From positions 1 through 38,854 of the forward strand of contig JAOHKG010000008.1 of the NCBI GenBank assembly GCA_028101095.1: a DNA stretch of 38,854 bases. The letters run 5' to 3'. Below, in pieces: positions 8,001 through 15,696 of this stretch (position 1 is the stretch's first letter; each line of letters begins with the position of its first letter). The DNA comes from Fidelibacterota bacterium. GTDB lineage: Bacteria > Fidelibacterota > Marinisomatia > Marinisomatales > UBA1611. The notes below the pieces were generated by a model, which saw only the letters and a program-made list of their open reading frames with translations, had not been told where the DNA came from and made no database searches. The position numbers and the translations under genes were made by a program.

Positions 8001-10970
8001 TTAAGAGTTGTTTTTCTCCCAAGCTGGACATGCTAAGGCTTTATAATCACACCAATCACAATGCTTTCCAGTTTTTGGCTTAAATTCTTTATTTCGTATT
8101 CCAGCAGCTACACTTATAATTTCTTCTTTGGAATTAGCTATTTGATCTGTTGTAAAGGAATGATCGCGAATAGGTTTTTCTTTATCTCTTAAAAAATATA
8201 ATGATGATTTAAAAGGAATTCCGCCAAGTAATGGATCCTCTAGCTGCTCTAAATACATGGAGTAAATTGCAAGTTGGAGGTTAGACTTTGCCGCAGAAGA
8301 AGTTTTACTGGTTTTATAATCTATTATTTCAACTCCTTCACCAATTTTATCTATCCGATCAATTGCACCACGAATAGTGATTGATCCTAAGCTAAAATTA
8401 AATTGTTCTTCAGTTCGTATGACATTTGGAATGTTATCCTTAATATTCTCCACATAGTCAATTAAAATCTCAATACCTTGTTCTTTAAATTTTTCTTCTC
8501 GAACGGAGTAGTCAAAGTCATCTTTTTTCCATTCTTCATCTAATAATCTAAGTATTCGTTCTTTAGAAATTTCTTTATTTGGTTCATGAAAACGCTGTAA
8601 AACTAGATGTATGATATTTCCAAAAATAAGTTGTGGCTTTTTAGCATTTTGAGGAATTCCATCTATTCTTCCAAATCTAAATTTTAAAGGACACGATTGA
8701 TATGTTTCAATTGCACTAGCTGAAAGATTAAGCGTTTCTGGTATTTCAGGCTGAAACTTCGCTCTCAGCTCATTTTTCAAGGTGATTTCCCATTCCTCTT
8801 CACCCCACGTGATTTTTAGTTTATTTTCATAATCCTTTATTTTTGATAGAGCCTGAGTTAGGTTTATTACTTCATCATACATTTCCATGGTTAATGCATT
8901 CTGTAATAAATTTTCATATTTAACCCTAATATTAGAATATGTATTGATGGATAGATCTTCTTCTGCATTCATTGTATGATCCTCTAGTAAATGGTCAGGT
9001 AATTCTTTAACTAATTTTGAAGTTGCTTTTTTAGGGACTAATAAATAAAGCTTTTCTTTAGCTCTTGTGATTGCTACATAAAACAATCTTCGTTCTTCTT
9101 GCATATGATGCTCTTTACTAGTCAAATCAGTGCTTTGACTATATTTTAGCCATTGATCAGGCGGCTTGCTGATAACCTTTTCTTTTCTAAAATTTAATGG
9201 AAAACTAGCAGATCTTAAAAATGGAAGAAATACAATTGGAAATTCGCCACCTTTAACTCCGTGTATAGTATTTACAATAACTCCATTCCTTTTTTTAAGG
9301 TTAGTTGGTAAGATTGAAGGAAGCCCACCTGTATTCATAATTGATTCTATGTAGATATTAAATGAACTCAATGAGGATTTGATTTGATTTCGTTTTGTAA
9401 AATCTTGTGAACGTTTCAATAGATTGCCTACATTTAACAATACAAAATGATCGTCTAAGGTATATTTTTTTGATTTTTCAGTTAAGAGATTTATTCTAGT
9501 AACAATCTCCCAAATAACCTCACTTGCAGAACGTTTTGCCAGAGACCTTCTAAGAGCTTTTACTAAACTTACTATTTCTAGAAGTTTTGGATATTTATTT
9601 AAAAGAAGTTTATCATTTTCAATAAGATTAGAATAAGAGGTCGGTTTTTTTTTATTACAATAATTATAAATTTTATTAGCAGTCATATAACCACAGTTTT
9701 GCTCAATTATCCTATAAAAACCAGTTTCTTTATAGAGTCCATTTGCGACAACCTGAGACCACGAAATAATATCTCGAATCTCTTTTATTTGAAAAAAGCT
9801 ACTAAATCTAGGTTGAGTTGATATTCCACTTTTTTGTAAAACATCTGCTATAATGGAACATTGATTGTGGGTCCTGCATAAAACAGCAATATTATTGAGA
9901 GCGATTGAATCTTCTTTCAAATATTTAATTTCTTTAACTAAAAAATTTAATTGATCTTCTTTTTCTCCCCAAAACCTAATTGGTTTTATATTTTCATATG
10001 ATTGCTCTGCTTCTAGGTTTTTTTCCATTCTATCCACATTATTGCTAATTGTAGAGTTTGCAAGGTTAAGAATTGATTGAGAGGATCTATAATTCTTCTC
10101 AAGTGATATATATTTAAATGAATTATGAAATTTATATTTATTTTGAAATGCTTTTATGTTATACATATTTGCACCTCTAAAACTATAAATAACCTGATCA
10201 TCATCACCAACAACTGTAATCTGTTTTCTTTTATCACTTATCAAGTTTATAATTTCATTTAACGCATAGTTATTATCTTGAAATTCATCTATTATGATAT
10301 TTCTAAATTTATCTTGTACCAAGTTCAAGACTTGATTATTTGATTTAAGAAGATTGTAACAGGATAGAATCATATCACCATAGTCCATCACATTCATTTT
10401 TTTTTTCCATTCTTGAAATAATGGATAGATTCTTTTTAAATCTGCAAGTTGTGCTTTGATCTCATCATCAATCAATTCTGAAGTTGGAATTGATTTTTTT
10501 AATGGATTTATTAATTCATCACGCATTCGATTAAAAAAAGGAATAAAACTACTAATGATCGCTTTTTGTGGATCCATTGGAAATTCATTTGATTTAAAAG
10601 GACCTAATTCATCAAAGCGCTCTAGAAAAATATGTATAGCTTCACTTTGGTCTAATAACTGTGAAGATACATGCTTCCCATAATCTTGTAAAATCTTATA
10701 ACAAAAAGAATGGAAAGTTTTTATCGTAATGTTGTCACCTATTTTACCGACTTGATTTACTATTCTACTTTTTAGTTCTTTTGCAGCTTTTTCGGTATAA
10801 GTAATAGCTAAAATATGCTTAGGGTCTACACTATGATTTTTTATCATGAAAATAATTCGAGATTCTAATGTAAACGTTTTCCCTGTCCCTGCACCTGCGA
10901 GAATCATTAAAGGTGCTAAAGGATGTTCTATAGCCTCTTTTTGTTTTTGATTCGCTGTAGTTTTTGACAT
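8001..10970 (-). CDS. UvrD/PcrA-like superfamily I helicase fused to a RecB/AddB-like PD-(D/E)XK nuclease with probable Fe-S cysteines
   Basis: Walker A (MILAGAGTGKTFTLES), IIIDEFQDNN, VVGDDDQVIYSFRGA, ...RRLFYVAITRAKEKLYLL; C-terminal EIIDYKTSK nuclease core plus SCPLKF and CDWCDYKALAC cysteines. Confidence 0.9.
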   Translation of the reverse strand: MSKTTANQKQKEAIEHPLAPLMILAGAGTGKTFTLESRIIFMIKNHSVDPKHILAITYTEKAAKELKSRIVNQVGKIGDNITIKTFHSFCYKILQDYGKHVSSQLLDQSEAIHIFLERFDELGPFKSNEFPMDPQKAIISSFIPFFNRMRDELINPLKKSIPTSELIDDEIKAQLADLKRIYPLFQEWKKKMNVMDYGDMILSCYNLLKSNNQVLNLVQDKFRNIIIDEFQDNNYALNEIINLISDKRKQITVVGDDDQVIYSFRGANMYNIKAFQNKYKFHNSFKYISLEKNYRSSQSILNLANSTISNNVDRMEKNLEAEQSYENIKPIRFWGEKEDQLNFLVKEIKYLKEDSIALNNIAVLCRTHNQCSIIADVLQKSGISTQPRFSSFFQIKEIRDIISWSQVVANGLYKETGFYRIIEQNCGYMTANKIYNYCNKKKPTSYSNLIENDKLLLNKYPKLLEIVSLVKALRRSLAKRSASEVIWEIVTRINLLTEKSKKYTLDDHFVLLNVGNLLKRSQDFTKRNQIKSSLSSFNIYIESIMNTGGLPSILPTNLKKRNGVIVNTIHGVKGGEFPIVFLPFLRSASFPLNFRKEKVISKPPDQWLKYSQSTDLTSKEHHMQEERRLFYVAITRAKEKLYLLVPKKATSKLVKELPDHLLEDHTMNAEEDLSINTYSNIRVKYENLLQNALTMEMYDEVINLTQALSKIKDYENKLKITWGEEEWEITLKNELRAKFQPEIPETLNLSASAIETYQSCPLKFRFGRIDGIPQNAKKPQLIFGNIIHLVLQRFHEPNKEISKERILRLLDEEWKKDDFDYSVREEKFKEQGIEILIDYVENIKDNIPNVIRTEEQFNFSLGSITIRGAIDRIDKIGEGVEIIDYKTSKTSSAAKSNLQLAIYSMYLEQLEDPLLGGIPFKSSLYFLRDKEKPIRDHSFTTDQIANSKEEIISVAAGIRNKEFKPKTGKHCDWCDYKALACPAWEKNNS

Positions 10971-11050
10971 GTTTGAAAATTACAGATAATAAAATAAATA
11001 TAGACTATTTTTTAACTTTTACTAAAATAATGAGTATAATTTATTAGAGT

Positions 11051-11572
11051 ATGATTGATATTGATAAAGAACTAATAATAAAATTCCAAAAAGGTGATAT
11101 GAAATCATATAATGCGCTAGTTATTAGACATCTTAAAAATACAATTGGATTTTTTTATAATATCACCTCCAATCAAATGGAATCTGAAGATCTAGCACAA
11201 GATGTATTTATTAAATTAAACAAGCACTTAATGAAATTTAATTTTCAATCAAAATTCACAACATATCTCTACCGTGTGAATATGAATACTGCGAACACAT
11301 GGTTTAAAAGAAATAGGTGGAGGAATATACTCCATTTGGATCAAACGGTTGAAAAAGGTGAATATGATACGTTACTTGAAACTTCCTGGACTCGAAAAGA
11401 ATTATGGAATGCGGTTGGTAAATTACCACTTAAACAACGGCAAGTTGTTATGCTTAGGGTTGCAGAAGAATTACCATATAAAGAAATTGGGTATGTCATG
11501 GGAATTAACTTTGGAACAGCTAAAGTACATTTTCATCACGCGGTAAATAACCTTAAAGGAATTTTAAAATAA
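11051..11572 (+). CDS. ECF-family RNA polymerase sigma factor
   Basis: Sigma-70 region 2 (ESEDLAQDVFIKLNKHL) and region 4 (LPLKQRQVVMLRVAEELPYKEIGYVMGINFGTAKVHFHHA). Confidence 0.92.
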   Translation: MIDIDKELIIKFQKGDMKSYNALVIRHLKNTIGFFYNITSNQMESEDLAQDVFIKLNKHLMKFNFQSKFTTYLYRVNMNTANTWFKRNRWRNILHLDQTVEKGEYDTLLETSWTRKELWNAVGKLPLKQRQVVMLRVAEELPYKEIGYVMGINFGTAKVHFHHAVNNLKGILK

Positions 11573-11964
11573 TGGGTGATTTGAAAAATGAATTAAAAAA
11601 ATATCATATTAATTATGATGGGGAAGTAAATGAAGAAAAATTTATTGATACCTTACATAATAAAATCAATGAAAATAAAAAAAATAGAACGCTAAAGTAC
11701 TCTGTTTCAATTTTCTCTTTAATATTAATATTATTTAATTTTATGAGACCAATTGAAACACAGGAAGAAAAAAATCACCTTAGAAATTTTACCGATACTG
11801 AAATAGGTAAATATTCTGAATTCCTAAATTATGAGAGTGACTCTTTATTAGTTGATAGCATATATTTTCAAGAATTAGTTGAAACTATTTTTGTCTCAGG
11901 AGAAATTTGGGAAACCCTAGAGTTTTTTGATGAAGTAAACCTAATAAAAGAGGAGCAATTATGA
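11572..11964 (+). CDS. single-TM protein, candidate anti-sigma factor
   Basis: Overlaps the ECF sigma stop; ~45 aa polar N-terminus then one TM segment (YSVSIFSLILILFNFM). Confidence 0.5.
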   Translation: MGDLKNELKKYHINYDGEVNEEKFIDTLHNKINENKKNRTLKYSVSIFSLILILFNFMRPIETQEEKNHLRNFTDTEIGKYSEFLNYESDSLLVDSIYFQELVETIFVSGEIWETLEFFDEVNLIKEEQL

Positions 11965-12476
11965 AATATTTTTTAATATTATTATCTATAACTTTACTTT
12001 TTTCACAAGAGAAGAGACTTCATAATCACCCGAGTGAGTTTCAAAATTCAAATAGTCGATCAAATTCAAAGAAACAGAGAATGGAGAATATGATGATTTG
12101 GAGGCTTACTGATAAGTTGGAACTGACAGTTGAACAATCGGAATCATTTTTTCCACAATTTAGACAGTTCCGGGAAGATATAAAGAAAATGAATGATGAG
12201 GAAAGAGAGATAGGAGATAATGTGCAAAAAGACTTAAGTGATAACAGAACTTTTTCTAAAACTGGTGTAAGAAATATTCAAAAAAGATATTTTAAAATTC
12301 AAAAATTAAAGATTGATATAAGAAAAGAGTTTTTACTTAATGTTGAAAATATATTGTCGCCAAAACAAATAGCTATACTTACTGTTTTTAAACAAGGAAT
12401 GGTGAGGGATATGAAAAATGAGTTTAAAGATTATAAAGGAAAGAGAAGACCAAATAAAAAGAAAAGTGGGTTCTAA
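11961..12476 (+). CDS. periplasmic Spy/CpxP-like helical protein
   Basis: Signal peptide; LELTVEQSESFFPQFRQF LTxxQ-like segments, highly charged helical; overlaps upstream gene by 4 nt. Confidence 0.55.
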   Translation: MKYFLILLSITLLFSQEKRLHNHPSEFQNSNSRSNSKKQRMENMMIWRLTDKLELTVEQSESFFPQFRQFREDIKKMNDEEREIGDNVQKDLSDNRTFSKTGVRNIQKRYFKIQKLKIDIRKEFLLNVENILSPKQIAILTVFKQGMVRDMKNEFKDYKGKRRPNKKKSGF

Positions 12477-12578
12477 AGATAAATTGAATTAATTACATTA
12501 ATTATTAAAGTAATTTTTCGCTTATATATAGTATTTTTTATACTATTTAATAACCTTTTAATTATAATTATAACCAAT

Positions 12579-13658
12579 ATGAAAATATTCAATTTCAGCG
12601 CTGGTCCAGCATGTCTACCTAGTGATGTACTAAAAGCAGCATCAAAAGCCTCTTTAGATTATAATAATTCAGGTATTAGTCTCATGGAAATGAGCCACAG
12701 AAGTATAGATGTTATGAATCTTTTTGATGAGGCGACAAAAAGAGTAAAAGAATTATTAAATCTTCCCAGTAATTATCACCCTTTATGGCTTCAAGGAGGA
12801 GCCTCTTCTCAGTTCTCTATGGTTCCTCTAAATCTATTACCAATAGATGGTGTTGCTGATTATATAGAAACTGGTTCATGGTCTACTAAGGCAATAAAAG
12901 AGTGTAGGCTTGTTGGAGATGTGAATATTTCAGGCACATCAAAAGAAACAAATTTTAATCATATTCCAAAAAATCTTAGTCAAAATCAAAATTCTTCCTA
13001 TTTACATATTACGAGCAATAATACAATTTATGGAACTCAATTTCAAAAGTTTCCAATTCCTCTCAAAACAGAAAGTTATTTAGTTGCCGATATGTCTTCA
13101 GATATTTTCTCTCGAAAATTTGATGTTTCAAAATTTGGACTAATATATGCAGGAGCTCAAAAAAACATGGGACCAGCTGGCGTAACACTCGTTATTATCC
13201 GAGATGATTTAGTTGGTTTAAATCATCGAAAATTACATACAATGTTAAATTATGAAACTCATGTTGAAAAAAAATCAATGTTTAATACCCCTCCAGTTTT
13301 TTCAGTTTTTGTAGTAAATGAAACTTTAAAGTGGTTAGAGAAAAATGGTGGTCTAATGAAAATAGAAAAAGCAAATATTCAAAAAGCACAAAAACTCTAT
13401 AATGAGATTGATTCTAATGAACATTTTTATTGTCCAGTAGAAAAAGAAGATCGCTCTTATATGAATGTTCCTTTTGTTTTTTCAAACAGCAATAACAATG
13501 ATGCAGATTTCCTTTCATTTTGTGATAAGAGAGGCCTTAAAACTCTAAAGGGGCACCGTTCTGTTGGTGGGTTCAGAGCTTCAATTTATAATGCAATGCC
13601 TGAGTCTGGAGTTGATGCGCTTATTGATACTATAAAAGAGTATTCTAAGAAAATTTAA
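12579..13658 (+). CDS. serC: phosphoserine aminotransferase
   Basis: FNFSAGPACLP N-terminus, HRS, GGASSQFSMVPLNLL, ADMSSDIFSRKFDVSKFGLIYAGAQKNMGPAGVTLVIIRDD. Confidence 0.96.
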   Translation: MKIFNFSAGPACLPSDVLKAASKASLDYNNSGISLMEMSHRSIDVMNLFDEATKRVKELLNLPSNYHPLWLQGGASSQFSMVPLNLLPIDGVADYIETGSWSTKAIKECRLVGDVNISGTSKETNFNHIPKNLSQNQNSSYLHITSNNTIYGTQFQKFPIPLKTESYLVADMSSDIFSRKFDVSKFGLIYAGAQKNMGPAGVTLVIIRDDLVGLNHRKLHTMLNYETHVEKKSMFNTPPVFSVFVVNETLKWLEKNGGLMKIEKANIQKAQKLYNEIDSNEHFYCPVEKEDRSYMNVPFVFSNSNNNDADFLSFCDKRGLKTLKGHRSVGGFRASIYNAMPESGVDALIDTIKEYSKKI

Positions 13659-14185
13659 TCTATAATTCCAAGTTTATCTAATTTGTCAAGTTTTGGTTTA
13701 ATGACAAACATGCAGTATGGTTGATTCTTATTATCATTGTAATAATTGTTATGATAGTCCTCAGCATCAGAGTAACTATTAATTTCTGTTATCTCAGTTA
13801 CAATAGGATCAGGCCAATAGTTGGATTTATCGGCATTTTTTTTTGAATTCATAGCAATCTCTTTCTGTTTTTCATCATGGTAAAAGATTACAGATCTGTA
13901 TTGAGTCCCTTTATCGTTCCCTTGTCTATTCAATGTTGTTGGATCATGAGCTTGCCAAAAAACATTCAATATCTGTTCATAGGTTATTATTTTATTATCA
14001 AAAGTAAGTTGAGCTACCTCAGCATGTCCTGTGTTACCTGTACAGATTTCTTTGTATGTCGGATTTTTTATATGACCTCCAGCATAGCCTGGTTTCACTT
14101 GAATCACTCCCTCTACGCGTTGATAGACAGCTTCTACGCACCAAAAACAGCCTCCTCCTAAAGTTGCGACATTTGATTGAGACAT
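13655..14185 (-). CDS. msrA: peptide methionine sulfoxide reductase MsrA
   Basis: GGGCFWCVEAVYQRVEGV active-site motif, GYAGG, HDPTTLNRQGNDKGTQYRS. The ORF-track start at 14278 is probably too long; MSQSN at 14185 (or M at 14197) fits the family. Confidence 0.95.
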   Translation of the reverse strand: MSQSNVATLGGGCFWCVEAVYQRVEGVIQVKPGYAGGHIKNPTYKEICTGNTGHAEVAQLTFDNKIITYEQILNVFWQAHDPTTLNRQGNDKGTQYRSVIFYHDEKQKEIAMNSKKNADKSNYWPDPIVTEITEINSYSDAEDYHNNYYNDNKNQPYCMFVIKPKLDKLDKLGIID

Positions 14186-14244
14186 AATTAACTCCATAAT
14201 GTATATAATAAGTGTAAGAAAAAGTTTTGAATAAGGAATGAATT

Positions 14245-15183
14245 TCAATTTAATAAATATTGGTTGGACTTGTACCATCCACCTTTATTCGTCTTAATGA
14301 TTATGTAAGACTTTCCCATCTTCTTAGATGTTTTATTGTCCAAGGGATCTAATAATATTTCATATATACCGGGTTTGTCTATTGTAAATGCAAATTTACC
14401 ATCTTCATCTGAAATTCTTCTTTGTCTTAAAGCTGGTATGTAAACTTCTGTACCCATAATTTTTTCTCCAGACTTAAAATCAATAATTGAACCAAATAAT
14501 ACATTTGGTTCTAAAAGTCTATCTTGTAGAAACTTAGGATTTCCGGATTTTTCAAAAATGGGTTCTGTAAGTAAGCTTTTTAAAATATATGAAAGGTTTT
14601 CATATTTTCCTTCTTGAGGTACATAGCATCTTGCTACATCATATATTATGTCATTAATCTTTATTACAATAAAACCAGGATCAGTTTCTATTGCTATACA
14701 TGTGTCAATTACAATCCTCTCAGCACTTTGATTATCTTTTAAATTATAAAAAACGTTATGTTTTATGAAAAACATTTCAGCGCGGGATTTAATTGTACTT
14801 CTTTTTAGCTCAGGTATTTGATCTTCATCAGGGACAGGAAATACAACCTCTCCAATTAGCATATCATTTAGACTATCAAGCTTTTCTGGATCAAGTTTGT
14901 ATAATTTAGTTTGAAAATTTTGAAGCGAAAATCTCATTTTAGGCTTCCAAAGAAATCCAACATTTTCCATTCTGTAATATCCGTTCTCATCGGTGAAAGT
15001 TGAATCTTTTAGAATATTATTCCCTGCTAATATCTCAACTTTAAGGTCCATTAGTGGGGTTGAATCTGCAGCATTAAAAATAACACCTGATATTGTATTA
15101 AGCTGAAACTCTATTTGTTCTTTAGGTTGGCTCATAATAAATGAGAGCACTAATAAAAGACTTTTAAGTAAAATTTTCATCAT
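14245..15183 (-). CDS. exported protein with carboxypeptidase-regulatory-like domains
   Basis: Signal peptide; SGVIFNAADSTPLMDLKVEI...DENGYYRMENV and FGSIIDFKSGEKIMGTEVYIPALRQRRISDEDGKFAF. Confidence 0.7.
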   Translation of the reverse strand: MMKILLKSLLLVLSFIMSQPKEQIEFQLNTISGVIFNAADSTPLMDLKVEILAGNNILKDSTFTDENGYYRMENVGFLWKPKMRFSLQNFQTKLYKLDPEKLDSLNDMLIGEVVFPVPDEDQIPELKRSTIKSRAEMFFIKHNVFYNLKDNQSAERIVIDTCIAIETDPGFIVIKINDIIYDVARCYVPQEGKYENLSYILKSLLTEPIFEKSGNPKFLQDRLLEPNVLFGSIIDFKSGEKIMGTEVYIPALRQRRISDEDGKFAFTIDKPGIYEILLDPLDNKTSKKMGKSYIIIKTNKGGWYKSNQYLLN

Positions 15184-15258
15184 AATAATTTACAAAAAAT
15201 AATATTTGTTGTTACATCTTTTCATATGTGAGTTGTAATAGTTTGTTTAATTTTTATT

Positions 15259-15696
15259 ATGATTAATAAAAATAATATACAGATAAGTAAATTCTTATTT
15301 TGGACTGAAATAAAGACTCGGTGGCGAGATATGGATGCTATTGGCCACCTGAACCATACTACATATCTAACCTATATGGAGTCCTCTAGAGTAGAGCTCT
15401 ACGAAAAGTTAGGATATCCAGGGCTTGCACGAGAGATGGATGAAAGTGCTATATTAGCTTCTTTAGAGGTTAACTATTTCCACCAGATATCTCATCCCGA
15501 AACTCTTGAAATTGGAAATAAAATTTCAAGAATTGGAAATACTAGCTACGATATTGATTCAGTAATAGTAAAAAAAAACAGTAACCGTCTTTTGTGTGCT
15601 GCAACTTTTAAAATGGTTGCTTTCAACTATAGAAAAAATATGGCTATAAAAGTTCCAAAAATAATACAAGATGCTTACGATAAAGCTAAATGTTAA
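15259..15696 (+). CDS. acyl-CoA thioesterase, 4HBT hotdog family
   Basis: TRWRDMDAIGHLNHTTYLTYMESSRVELYEKLG motif. Confidence 0.88.
   Translation: MINKNNIQISKFLFWTEIKTRWRDMDAIGHLNHTTYLTYMESSRVELYEKLGYPGLAREMDESAILASLEVNYFHQISHPETLEIGNKISRIGNTSYDIDSVIVKKNSNRLLCAATFKMVAFNYRKNMAIKVPKIIQDAYDKAKC

Noticed and set aside
10397-10406. A10 (minus strand) tract in the helicase gene as a programmed frameshift
   Set aside because: Encodes WKKKMN in a conserved helicase region; truncation there would abolish function and no known precedent exists, so treated as background homopolymer.
11349-11546. 65-aa plus-strand ORF inside the ECF sigma gene
   Set aside because: Out-of-frame shadow of a strongly supported sigma factor; no independent support.
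13655-13658. 4-nt overlap of convergent serC and msrA stop codons as a regulatory feature
   Set aside because: TTAA naturally supplies TAA on both strands; common compact arrangement without further evidence.
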